64,000 nucleotides of DNA from assembly GCF_036320965.1 (NCBI RefSeq), contig NC_092234.1, forward strand, positions 30,691,703 through 30,755,702, given 5' to 3'. Positions 1-9,863 of this stretch are shown here, piece after piece; the stretch's first letter is position 1, and every line of letters starts with the position of its first letter. The notes below the pieces were generated by a model. That model made no database searches and had not been told where the DNA came from. It saw nothing but the letters and a program-made list of their open reading frames with translations. Made by a program: the position numbers and the translations under genes. The stretch comes from Panulirus ornatus. Lineage: Eukaryota; Arthropoda; Malacostraca; Decapoda; Palinuridae.

Positions 1-24
1 ATATATATATATATATATATATAT
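1..24. repeat. (AT)n microsatellite, cut by window edge
   Basis: Uninterrupted AT dinucleotides run from the window edge. The true length is unknown because the left end is missing. Confidence 0.97.
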
Positions 25-37
25 CACATAACATACA

Positions 38-122
38 AACCTCCAACAACCAGGATCGAACCCGGGACCCCTGTGCAACAGGCGGGAGCGCTACCGCTTG
101 GCTATGATCGCCCCTAGTAGGG
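38..122 (-). mobile_element. tRNA-derived SINE-like fragment
   Basis: Read on the minus strand this is a tRNA-like module. A box A-like stretch (TAGCCAAGCGGTAG) lies at 91-104 and a box B match (GGTTCGATCC) at 53-62, which is the layout of an internal RNA polymerase III promoter. A second copy lies at 313-390. It is more likely a tRNA-derived SINE head than a working tRNA gene, because I cannot fold a standard anticodon arm and the flanks look repeated rather than gene-like. Confidence 0.6.
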
Positions 123-276
123 AAATGACTATTCGAATACTATGTACTCGAATACCCTTCGTCTCACGCTGGTGAGCAACGGGTTCTACACCAGTCATTT
201 CCCATCAGGCTCACACATCCAGCAGACAGCATTTTACCGAACCTAACTGTACAACGCGGAGGTATATGAATAGGAA

Positions 277-455
277 CTAAGTGCATATGAACGCGCACTT
301 TCGTAGAACAGACAAACCTCCAACAGCCAGGATCGAACCTGGGACCCCCTGTGCAACAGGCGGGAGCGCTACCGCTAGGCTATGATCCCGGATTCGATCC
401 TGGCTCTTGAAGGTGTGTATGTTCTATGAAGGTGCGCATTCATATGCACTTAGTT
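277..455. repeat. Inverted repeat built around a tRNA-like SINE head
   Basis: About 60 bases at 277-338 reappear inverted at about 391-455 with roughly ten mismatches, including the box B-like word at the inner end of both arms. Between the arms lies a minus-strand tRNA-like module (box B at 330-339, box A at 369-382) closely matching the one at 38-122. The arrangement suggests two SINE copies in opposite orientation or one insertion with an inverted end. RNA from either strand could fold into a long hairpin. Confidence 0.65.
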
Positions 456-457
456 TG

Positions 458-461
<4 letters not shown>

Positions 462-516
<55 letters not shown>
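462..516. repeat. (TA)n microsatellite
   Basis: Pure TA repeat directly beside the right arm of the inverted SINE pair. It produces a spurious Tyr-Ile open frame. Confidence 0.97.
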
Positions 517-518
<2 letters not shown>

Positions 519-1573
519 TTTCATTTAAAGATTCATTTATTTACCAATACGTTCCAAGTGGAAATATACATATATTTGTGACATATACAAGTTCACATAC
601 ACCAAGAAAATGAAAAATGATCATCGATCTTAATGTACGATTATATAATCTTATGGTCCACTTTTCTGACAGTTCTATACCACTCATGGTGATATGAGTT
701 AAATTTGTGGTAAAACCCCGACACGTTCGACCTTGCCATCATGGAAATTACTTGATAATTCGGATCTGATCATGTCAGAATGCCATAACCACGAATATTC
801 ATAACACACACATGAGTAGGATGCATAAAGAAAAAAAAATTACTAAAACCCCAATTAAATATGTAATCCATTGACGTCAAGAAACATCAAACACGCGAAC
901 GTATTAACCTGACAAAAATCGGATACAAATTCCCACTTTCCTTAAAAACCGTTACGGCTGGCGACACCCGGCAACCTTCAGTAATTCGGTTTGCAACGCG
1001 GCTTTTGTTGCACCGAGGGGAGTGCCCCCCTGGGCTCGGCCGAGGGTAGGCACCCGTCGTCTGTTGACGCTTGATTATGTCGTTATGATTTAAAGCCGCA
1101 CGAGGGGAAAAATGAATGAAGATGAATAGTCAGATGAGTAAACTAGTGGCTATTTAAGTGAAAGGGGATGATGGGGCGGGGGTAGCCAACTCACTCAGGG
1201 TTAAATGTTGCAGAGAAAGAGACAAAAGAGGGTAGGAGTGTCGGCAGGGGGCATAACGAGATTGGAATACAAAAGCGAGCGAGGGGAAGGCGAGGGGTTT
1301 AAACTGTTGCAAAGTGATTAAGATGGGCTTAGTTTCGCGCGTGAAAAAGAGGGGTGGCGGCGACCCTGCTCTTAGAAAATGTGGAGGGGAATTACAGAGG
1401 GGAAACTGAGGCAGACGGGGTCTTGAGCCCTACGGGGCGGGTCAATATGGGCTGAAATGCTTCCTAATCCCTAGGAGCGATGTACTCAAGACGTTAATGT
1501 ACATGTATACCACAATTAGGCTCTGGCTGGGGGATGGGGAGGGAAAATGGAATTTGGGAAAGAAAGGCAGTGT

Positions 1574-1576
<3 letters not shown>
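517..1576. other. Unique sequence, no gene seen
   Basis: No credible coding region. The part from about 985 to 1,440 is rich in GAGGGG words and holds TTGCAA at 991 and 1,307, the same word pair clustered at 11.6-12.1 kb. Confidence 0.5.

Positions 1577-1648
<72 letters not shown>
1577..1648. repeat. (AT)n microsatellite
   Basis: About 36 pure AT units, followed within 20 bases by an R4 fragment. Confidence 0.97.
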
Positions 1649-1650
<2 letters not shown>

Positions 1651-1667
1651 TCTTTCATACTATTCAT

Positions 1668-1850
1668 TCGGGGAATGAAACACGCTAAGTTCCCAAGTGC
1701 ACTTTCGAGTAATAATCACATCATCAGGGAAGATACACGAAAGATATATAACGGTATTACGATATACAACGAAGAGACGTAGCTAGGACGCCATTTGGTA
1801 AACAAGTGACTACCCGAGTGGAGGTCGGGTGCGTTTGAGTCTTGCAACAA
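1668..1850 (-). mobile_element. R4 fold-back repeat, partial copy
   Basis: Segments 1,672-1,735 and about 1,760-1,806 match, in reverse complement, the right arm and the internal part of the R4 copy at 5,880-6,118. On the minus strand the words CTGATGA (1,721-1,727) and GAAA (1,703-1,706) occur in order with a 14-base gap, as in the other copy. There is no protein-coding potential. The family is unnamed here. It resembles the terminal part of a larger retroelement, possibly Penelope-like, but that assignment is a guess. Confidence 0.6.
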
Positions 1851-1886
1851 ACGTATCATAAATTTATGTGGACAAGAGGGGAACTG

Positions 1887-1960
<74 letters not shown>

Positions 1961-1962
1961 TG

Positions 1963-1996
<34 letters not shown>

Positions 1997-1998
1997 TG

Positions 1999-2067
<69 letters not shown>
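1887..2067. repeat. Interrupted (TA)n tract with two CACTGT inserts
   Basis: Three TA blocks are separated by the same CACTGT hexamer at 1,958-1,963 and 1,994-1,999. The identical interruption implies one segment was copied by slippage or unequal exchange. Confidence 0.95.
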
Positions 2068-2069
<2 letters not shown>

Positions 2070-2215
2070 TCACCACGGGCCGGATGGGGTTCGAATCCTG
2101 GGCGCGGCAGTCGGCCCACTTCCAAACCAAGTTCTCATCCTCTCTTCAAGGGTGGTCGATCAATGGGTACCTGGCTTAGGCTGGGGTGTATATTTGTGTA
2201 CATATACACACATTA
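2068..2215 (+). mobile_element. SINE-like fragment with a box B promoter word
   Basis: A box B match (GGTTCGAATCC) lies at 2,088-2,098, followed by a GC-rich body ending in TG-rich sequence near 2,200. The box A half would fall in the adjoining (TA)n tract, so the element appears truncated at its 5' end. Called from promoter-word resemblance and context only. Confidence 0.45.
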
Positions 2216-2762
2216 GACTATGGTACAAATACACAAGTTTAAGAGACAGGAAAACAGAAGCGTTGAAAACAACTTTCTCCTCATAATGTGCAAAAAGCAA
2301 TCAAAAACAAGAAATTAAAAATCCACTAGAACTGCATTTAGGTGTAGGGGGTAAGAAGGAAAACAAATAATAAAAAAAAAGTTCCAGAAGGGATGGAAAT
2401 GAGTACATTCAGAAGTGCAGGCCAGCATGTGTCCACCAAGTCTCGATTCGTGGAAGACACAAACGCTAATATACGCTGGTCATCAACACCTTCAAAAGCC
2501 AGGGAATCCTTGGACGATGAATACAGCCATTCTCTGTAGCCACTACTGAAATGTGAACGGCGAAAATCCTACAAGATTCTGACACTGAAATGTGATTCCA
2601 TTTTTCATTAATCCTAGTTGTGTACACGTCCGTAATCATCCCAGTCTAATAATCATCTCTTTACAGAGGCTAACTCATTAATTACTAACGAGGTGTTTAG
2701 GTATGGGGAATGATGATGTGCTGGACGCTGAGAGTAATCAAAATTTTATAGTAACCCCAAAC
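2216..2762. other. Unique sequence, no gene seen
   Basis: AT-rich, with frequent stops in all frames and no recognised repeat. Confidence 0.5.
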
Positions 2763-2767
2763 CTCTC

Positions 2768-2841
<74 letters not shown>
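2763..2841. repeat. (CT)n microsatellite
   Basis: About 39 CT units with one early ATC interruption. Confidence 0.97.
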
Positions 2842-2846
<5 letters not shown>

Positions 2847-3759
2847 CTCGTACTTCATTTTCTTTCATCTTTGTTCTGACGATGTGGAGTCGGTGCGTTA
2901 AAGGACACGGGGTGGGTAGTTAAGTGTTCGTTCGCGTGGTCCTCGCCGTTCACTAACACCCCCGTGTGACGTGATCCAGTCAGTCACCGGCGTGCTGCAG
3001 GTGTTGCCGTGGCTCCTCCGTCCCCTCTTGATACTGTCATACTGTCGGTAAACAACATACCTCCTCCTCCCTCCCGGCTGGGTTATGCCCAGTGGCAGCA
3101 CCAACCTTAACTGTCACAGTTACCAATCTGAATACTTTCTACTACCATTATCTTGATCCCCCAAAAAAATATGCAGTGAATCTAACCTCGTATAAGAGGC
3201 TTAAAATGAAGTTGCAGTGCACTACTAGGAATATAATAGGTGTTACCGAACTCCGCCGGGAGTGAAAAGTCTCGTCAAAGAACTTCTTACTCTAGAGAAG
3301 TCCATATTTCCCTGCAACGGGAAGTAGCGCAGCCGTTGGCTTGCAGGAGCATTCAGAAAAGTCCTGGATGACACCAAGACTCTAGCACAGAAACTGGTCC
3401 TGGATTAATCATAATTTCAATAAACAGGAACAAAAAAAACCGTTGATTTTATGTCTGGACTGTGGCAAAGGATCGTTTCACCAACCTCGGGTTATGTCGC
3501 TTTTAAAAAAAAAAGATGATTAAGTACTCTTATAAGGTTTCAATTCTCTTTCCTTCATTGTTCTAACCGACGTTTTGGACACATATTGGCTCTTAAAAGA
3601 TGTCAACAATGAGGAACGAGTAATGTCTGAGCCAACTCAAAATCATGCAGAGGATTCTCAGACGTCTGTCTAGCAACATGTCTACCAGCATAACATGAGC
3701 CATCCGCTACAAGGGAGTGCTGTCGACTCCCTGCCAGTACACATTTACGAAACCGTCAG
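2842..3759. other. Unique sequence, no gene seen
   Basis: A 68-codon minus frame at 2,898-3,104 resembles no family I recognise and has no supporting context. Confidence 0.45.
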
Positions 3760-4240
3760 AAACAAACAAACAAACGATGATGAGGGAAGAAAGAGACACA
3801 GAGGAGGTGGAAGAAGGTGGGGAGGAAATAGGAGATGACAGTGGGAACAGGAAGAGAATGAGACTGGAGTAGAGGGACTGAATGAGACAAAGGACACAGT
3901 CGGTGGAGATGGAAGCGGAGAGGCGGGGAAGAGGAAAGAATGGATGAGCGTGAGAGAGGGAGTGGAGGATGAGGAGCATGAGAGACGGAGGAGGAGGAGG
4001 ACTATAAAAGAAAAGGGTGGGCGAGGAGGATCATGAGAGAAAGGGGGGGGGGGGAGAGGAGTATAGGAAAAAGGTGCAAGAGGATGAGCGTGCGGGGAAA
4101 GTGGAGAAGGAGGAACATGAGAAGAAGGGTGTGGAAGAATAGCATGGGACGAAGGACATGGAGGAGGAGGAGCGTAAGAGGAAGGAGACAGAAGAAGGAC
4201 ACTGGAGGAAGAAGGTGGATAAGAAGGAACATAGGCGGTG
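3760..4240. repeat. Purine-rich (GGA/GAA) low-complexity tract
   Basis: The plus strand is strongly purine-biased for about 480 bases, built from degenerate GAGGA, GAAGA and GGAGG words with a run of G at 4,044-4,053. Pro/Ser/Leu-rich frames on the minus strand (for example 3,745-4,293) follow from this bias and are not called as genes. Confidence 0.8.
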
Positions 4241-4271
4241 GAAGCATGCGACTCCAAACAAATAATCCCAG

Positions 4272-4335
4272 GATCAATAACCACAGTGATCAATACAGAT
4301 CAATAACCACAGTGATCAATACAGATCAATAATCC
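4272..4335. repeat. 26-bp tandem duplication
   Basis: Two identical 26-base units at 4,272-4,297 and 4,298-4,323, followed by a partial third unit. Confidence 0.9.
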
Positions 4336-4557
4336 CAGGTATCAAAACAGATCTCCTAAAGTGAAAAAATGCTTGAAGGCAATTTAATCTAACTTGAAAT
4401 CTTCAAATTGGAAGAAATATGAGGCCAGACGTTAAATTAGTCAAACCGGATGTGACATGCTCATAAAACATTACTGATACTAAACCTTTCTATTATGTCA
4501 TAAATTGGAAGGGTCAACAAGAAAAAAAAGATGTATATATGTATATGTATATGCATG

Positions 4558-4560
<3 letters not shown>

Positions 4561-4626
<66 letters not shown>
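4561..4626. repeat. (TA)n followed by poly(T)
   Basis: About 20 TA units pass into about 26 T. Read on the minus strand this is an A-run then (TA)n directly after the 3' end of LINE copy A, so it is probably the tail and target of that insertion. Confidence 0.95.
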
Positions 4627-5799
4627 ATACTTTGTCGCTGTCTCCCGCGTTTGCGAGGTAGCGCAAGGAAACAGACGAAAGAAATGGCCCAACCCCCCCC
4701 CCCCCCCCATACACATGTACATACACACGTCCAGACACGCAAATATACATACCTACACAGCTTTCCATGGTTTACCCCAGACGCTTCACATGCCTTGCTT
4801 CAATCCACTGACAGCACGTCAACCCCTGTATACCACATGACTCCAATTCACTCTATTTCTTGCCCTCCTTTCACCCTCCTGCATGTTCAGGCCCCGATCA
4901 CACAAAATCTTTTTCACTCCATCTTTCCACCTCCAATTTGGTCTCCCTCTTCTCCTCGTTCCCTCCACCTCCGACACATATATCCTCTTGGTCAATCTCT
5001 CCTCACTCATTCTCTCCATGTGCCCAAACCATTTCAAAACACCCTCTTCTGCTCTCTCGACCACGCTCTTTTTATTTCCACACATCTCTCTTACCCTTAC
5101 GTTACTTACTCGATCAAACCACCTCACACCACACATTGTCCTCAAACATCTCATTTCCAGCACATCCATCCTCCTGCGCACATCTCTATCCATAGCCCAC
5201 GCCTCGCAACCATACAGCATTGTTGGAACCACTAACCCTCAAACATACCCATTTTTGCTTTCCGAGATAATGTTCTCGACTTCCACACATTTTTCAAGGC
5301 TCCCAAAATTTTCGCCCCCTCCCCCACCCTATGATCCACTTCCGCTTCCATGGTTCCATCCGCTGACAGATCCACTCCCAGATATCTAAAACACTTCACT
5401 TCCTCCAGTTTTTCTCCATTCAAACTCACCTCCCAATTGACTTGACCCTCACCCCTACTGTACCTAATAACCTTGCTCTTATTCACATTTACTCTCAACT
5501 TTCTTCTTTCCACACACTTTACCAAACTCAGTCACCAGCTTCTGCAGTTTCTCACATGAATCAGCCACCAGCGCTGTATCATCAGCGAACAACAATTGAC
5601 TCACTTCCCAAGCTCTCTCATCCCCAACAGACTTCATACTTGCCCCTCTTTCCAGGACTCTTGCATTTACCTCCTTTACAACCCCATCCATAAACAAATT
5701 AAACAACCATGGAGACATCACACACCCCTGCCGCAAACCTACATTCACTGAGAACCAATCACTTTCCTCTCTTCCTACACGTACACATGCCTTACATCC

Positions 5800-5802
<3 letters not shown>
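4627..5802 (-). mobile_element. RTE-like LINE-1x copy A, 5'-truncated, frameshifted
   Basis: The minus strand encodes the middle and C-terminal parts of a non-LTR reverse transcriptase. From 5,802 downward: the [14 protein letters not shown] block, a GLRQGCVMSPWLFNLFMDG block, the active-site FADD (codons at 5,578-5,589), then YLGVDL and the C-terminal region with LEMRCLRTMCGV, WFGHMERM and RRGRPNWRWKDG, stopping near 4,819. Two defects break the frame: a shift near 5,515 and a one-base loss near 5,232 that makes a stop. The 3'UTR (4,818-4,627) is the short form and ends in the CCCGC-loop-GCGAGG motif. Endonuclease and the first RT blocks are absent. RTE-like placement is from recalled family resemblance, not a search. 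Confidence 0.88.
4693..4708. repeat. Poly(C) in LINE 3'UTR
   Basis: A C-run inside the 3'UTR of copy A. The same site is expanded in copies D and E, but not in C or I. Confidence 0.95.

Positions 5803-5880
<78 letters not shown>
5803..5880. repeat. (TA)n microsatellite
   Basis: Lies exactly between the 5'-truncated end of LINE copy A and the left arm of the R4 palindrome. Confidence 0.97.
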
Positions 5881-5882
<2 letters not shown>

Positions 5883-6115
5883 CTATGAGTCCACGGGGAA
5901 AATGAAACACGATAAGTTCCCAAGTGCACTTGTTCACCAAATGGCGTCCTAGCTACGTCTCTTCGTTGTATATGAACTAACTTGTATTTCTCTCTTGTTT
6001 CTCCCCTGATGATGTGATTACTACACGAAAGTGCACTTGGGAACTTATCGTGCTTCATTTTCCCCGTGGACTCATAGGAATACACTTGATCACGCGCAAA
6101 ATTGTAATCCCTTCC

Positions 6116-6118
<3 letters not shown>
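5880..6118 (+). mobile_element. R4 fold-back element with 51-bp inverted arms
   Basis: The left arm 5,881-5,931 is the reverse complement of 6,029-6,079 with one mismatch, around a 97-base interior. The outer part to 6,118 is found again, inverted, at 46,055-46,086. The interior holds CTGATGA (6,006-6,012) then GAAA (6,027-6,030), which has the order of conserved hammerhead-ribozyme core words. No transposase or RT frame is present. It could be a non-autonomous fold-back or MITE-like element, or two opposed ends of a longer retroelement. (TA)n lies on both sides. Confidence 0.75.

Positions 6119-6182
<64 letters not shown>
6118..6182. repeat. (TA)n microsatellite
   Basis: Right flank of the R4 palindrome. 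Together with 5,803-5,880 it brackets the element. Confidence 0.97.
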
Positions 6183-6188
<6 letters not shown>

Positions 6189-6962
6189 CTGACAACTGTG
6201 TCATCTAATCAAAATCATTTCGCATGTCCATTTGTGGCTGCAGTATACTCTCTCGTACGGAAAACAGTGATACCCACTGTTGGGATGGGATGTTCTCTGA
6301 CCTGACCCTTGGGGATCAAATCAATGAGTTACACAGAGTTAAAAGTTACACATCGAGCCATCATACCTTCGGGTTGCACCGACCAGCTTAGGGATCGTGT
6401 TGTGTTAAAGGATTGTGCCGTCGCAAAATCTAAAGCTTATATTCTTGATCCCAAATCTATAGTGTTGTCAGGTTAAGCTTTAATGAGCATCGCATCCCAA
6501 CAAAAAGTACTTCAATCTTATAGGAAAAAAATGGAAATAAAACCTCAAAAGGAGATTTCGCTCTTAGTATGTCAATGTAAATGTTAATGAATCGTTTGTT
6601 AACATTGCATATCTCCTTTTGTGTATAAGAATCACCGTAAAAACGTTAAACAAGAAACCAAGCCAAAAATACCGCTATAAATGTGTACATTCGTGCTTAA
6701 CATGGCAACTCCCACCAAAAACGACAACAATATAGGGAGGAACCTCGGTGCAGTGACTCATTTACGAGGTAGATAAACTGGCTGTTCCATTAACAACTAC
6801 TGCTAGAATAAACGACCAGTAGTCAGGTAATAATTAATAACAAAGAAATACCCAAGTAATAATGCGTGCCCGGACGGCGTAACTCCGCAAAGAAAACGCC
6901 AAAATCGAAATTTTCTTTAGATAGTAGGACGACTCACGACTTAAAAAAAGACAAATAAATGA
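6183..6962. other. Unique AT-rich sequence, no gene seen
   Basis: No open frame of note and no recognised repeat. Confidence 0.5.
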
Positions 6963-7025
6963 ATAATGATAATCATAATAATAATATTAATAATACTTAT
7001 GATAGTAATAATAATTATAATAATA

Positions 7026-7075
<50 letters not shown>

Positions 7076-7079
7076 TAAT
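6963..7079. repeat. (AAT)n microsatellite, impure at left
   Basis: Degenerate AAT units become pure from about 7,021. It directly precedes a LINE-1x 3'UTR fragment. Confidence 0.93.
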
Positions 7080-7490
7080 AAGTGGAAAGTTCTGTGGGGC
7101 CTGGATGTGGAAAGGGAGCTGTGGTTTCGGGCATTATTACATGACAGTTAGAGATTGAGTGTGAACGAATGGGGCCTTTGTTGTCTTTTCCTAGCGCTAC
7201 CTCGCACACATGAGGGCGGGAGGGGGATGTTATTCCATGTATGGCGAGGTGGCGATGGGAATAAATAAAGGCAGACAGTATGAATTATGTACATGTGTAT
7301 ATATGTATATGTCTGTTTGTGTATATATATGTGTACATTGAGATGTATAGGTATGTATATTTGCGTGTGTGGGCATGTATGTATGTACATGTGTATGGGG
7401 GTGGTTGGGGGTGGGTTGGGCCATTTCTTTCGTCTGTTTCCTTGCGCCACCTCGCAAACGCGGGGGACAGCGACAAAGCAAAATAAAAAA
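7080..7490 (+). mobile_element. LINE-1x 3'UTR-only fragment G, long form
   Basis: This matches the 3'UTR of LINE copy F (20,030-20,430) and contains no coding sequence. It is the long form, holding two tail-like modules: one near 7,168-7,215 (GCGCTACCTCGC at about 7,193) and the terminal one near 7,421-7,470, about 250 bases apart. The 3' end passes through an A-rich stretch straight into R2 copy a, with no unique DNA between. Confidence 0.8.
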
Positions 7491-7737
7491 AAAAATAATA
7501 GGGGAAAAAGAATACTTCCCACGTATTCCCTGCGTGTCGTAGAAGGCGGCTAAAAGGGGAGGGAGCGGGGGCCTGGAAATCCTCCCCTCTCTTTTTTTTA
7601 AATTTTCCAAAAGAGGGAACAGAGAAGGGGGCCAGGTGAGGATATTCCCTCAAAGGCCCAGTCCTCTGTTCTTAACGCTACCTTGCTAATGCGGGAAATG
7701 GCGAATAGTATGAAAGAAAGAAAGAATAATAATAATA
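7491..7737 (+). mobile_element. R2 SINE-like repeat, copy a
   Basis: About 240 bases, non-coding, one of nine copies in the window. It has a G-rich middle, a T-run near 7,592 and a 3' end with the ACGCTACC...GCGGG tail motif followed by GAAAGAAAGAA and (AAT)n. That tail resembles the LINE-1x tail. I found no clear tRNA, 5S or 7SL-like head, so its origin is undetermined. Confidence 0.75.
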
Positions 7738-8034
7738 ACCTTTCCGGTAAACCTCCGGTTAACGATGGTAAAGTTTGCGAGATCTTATGAAGTACATCGC
7801 GTTGTTGGGCGGAGGGAAACTGAACGTTTCATGGCAATCAAATCTCGGCCAAACTCCATCGGCTGAGGAGAGGCAGAGGAACGGAGAGCGTCATCTGGCG
7901 CTACCCCACCTCGCCTTGCCTTGTCCCAACAGCCTCATGATGTAGCCCGGTTACCACTGTATTGCTCCCAACACTCACACGCCAGGTACCAACCACAGTC
8001 AGTCCACGCACACTCGAGTTGCTGAGCAGAATGT

Positions 8035-8235
8035 ACACGGACGGAGACGGACAAACGGATGGACGCATGCACGCACGGACGGACGAAGAGATGGACGCAG
8101 GCACGCACGGACGGACGGACGAACAGATGGACGCATGCACGGACGGACGGACGAACATATGGACGTACGAACGGCATGCACGGACAGACGGACGAACAGA
8201 TGGACGTGCGAATGGTATGCACACACGGATGCATG
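8035..8235. repeat. Degenerate GGAC-tetranucleotide repeat
   Basis: Words such as ACGGACGGACGA and GATGGACGCATGCACGG recur with variable spacing. The TDGRTDGR and RPSVRPSV frames on the two strands come from the repeat. Confidence 0.9.
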
Positions 8236-8382
8236 ATCATACGAAACATACGACCGTCCCATCAAATTTTTTAAACCACAATATTGGACCACTTGAACAC
8301 AAAGACTTTCAAGACGAAAGCAATACGATTTTCATTTTTTTCCCCTCTCTTTCTCTTGCGTCACTCGTCTTACTGGGGCAAC

Positions 8383-8386
<4 letters not shown>

Positions 8387-8419
<33 letters not shown>
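8387..8419. repeat. (CA)n microsatellite
   Basis: About 16 CA units. Confidence 0.97.
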
Positions 8420-8421
<2 letters not shown>

Positions 8422-8552
8422 TTAACCAGCAAGAACACGGCAACAAGTGTGAAAGACATCACTCCCCAGGACCGAGTCAAGCCGCGGTCCAGCTTATTAT
8501 CTAATGTATTCAAGCAGGCAATACATCATCTCGTAACAAGGACGACGAACAC

Positions 8553-8553
<1 letters not shown>

Positions 8554-8590
<37 letters not shown>
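8554..8590. repeat. (CA)n microsatellite
   Basis: About 18 CA units. Confidence 0.97.
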
Positions 8591-8594
<4 letters not shown>

Positions 8595-9863
8595 CATATA
8601 TACTGCTCACCCAAGAAATAAATTATCTTCACGGATGGGTCCGATACATTTCAAAATGAACGCTACGACTCCTGTTATCATGGAATGGTTGCTAAAAGAG
8701 TCAATGTGGGACGCATTTCTTAACAATTATTGTAGCTACTCTATATAGTAAAGACTCGCGAAATGAAATGAAATAAGATGCGTTACGAATGTCTGAAAAG
8801 TGTACTCTATAATGGGGTCAATGAGAAATGTTTCTAAGGAAAGCAGAGCGAAGAGTGTGAGGGAAGACCCTAGACCATTTGTCAAAATCCTTCGTCCGTT
8901 GTGTCGTAATAACACAAAACTGTAAAGATAGTTTCTGTTGTTGGCTGTACACTCGCTCTGCACACAACGTACACCCGTATCGAACTTACGCATACACAGA
9001 GAAACACGTCATCTACACTAGCGCCAGCACGCAAACATATACAGTGCACTCTCTTCCTTACACACACACACACACACTGCACTAATTCCCTGTCGCACAA
9101 AAGATAATTACTCCCTAAGTCGACACGATGTGATTATTAAAGGCCTGTATGAAATAAACGACCGAATTTGTATATAATTTACCATAAGTCATGGTGTGTT
9201 AGGTAAGAGAGCACGGCAGGGTCTCAGAATGCTTAGAAAAAAAAAAAAGAAAACGAAAAATTATAAGATAAACGAAAGTAATTCACAAAACAAGTTTGTA
9301 GCGAAGCAAACTACATCACGTTTGCACAATCACAGAAAACGTCATTTTCAGAGTACAACAGTAATCTTATAAACTTTAAAGAATATAAATCGATTAACAA
9401 CAAAACACAAGGGTTTGAATTAAAATCGGCTGGTTAATTTACATCTGAAGAGGACAGAATGATAAGAGACCTAAATTACCTATTGTATGATTAAAATACA
9501 GGCAACTACTGTATTATCACTGAATTACATAATACACCATAACCCTCTCCGCCCGAATCAGACAACAGGCAACAATGACCACTTTATTTCAACAGTTTCA
9601 TGACATAATGACCCAGGCAATACTAACACATATTACATAAATACACATATCCTACATACCAAATCACACATGACCTTATACAATGCCTACATCCAATCCT
9701 TCGTCATGAACCACATAACGTGCGGAGCGACCCAGCAAACATACCCACCTTAACATTCAACCAACGAGGTTAAATATTTACAGACAACGTTTATTATAAT
9801 CTAGACACGTTGATATGTGACCTCCCTCTCCTACTTACTAACACTTCAAAGTTACACACACCT
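8591..9863. other. Mostly unique sequence, no gene seen
   Basis: Holds a short (CA)n at 9,061-9,077. A stretch at about 8,870-8,920 weakly resembles 40,515-40,565 (shared GACCA, CAAAA, CCTTC and GTGTC words), a possible old dispersed repeat. Confidence 0.45.

Noticed and set aside
38..122. Functional tRNA gene on the minus strand
   Set aside because: Box A and box B words are present, but no proper anticodon arm folds and a second copy sits in a repeat context, so a SINE head is more likely.
407..2216. Tyr-Ile repeat open frames here and throughout the window
   Set aside because: They are translations of (TA)n tracts. The same holds for His-Thr/Cys-Val, Arg-Glu/Leu-Ser and similar dipeptide frames from CA, GA and CT tracts.
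3745..4293. 182-codon Ser/Pro/Leu-rich minus-strand open frame
   Set aside because: It is the complement of a purine-rich low-complexity tract, with several overlapping frames of the same type.
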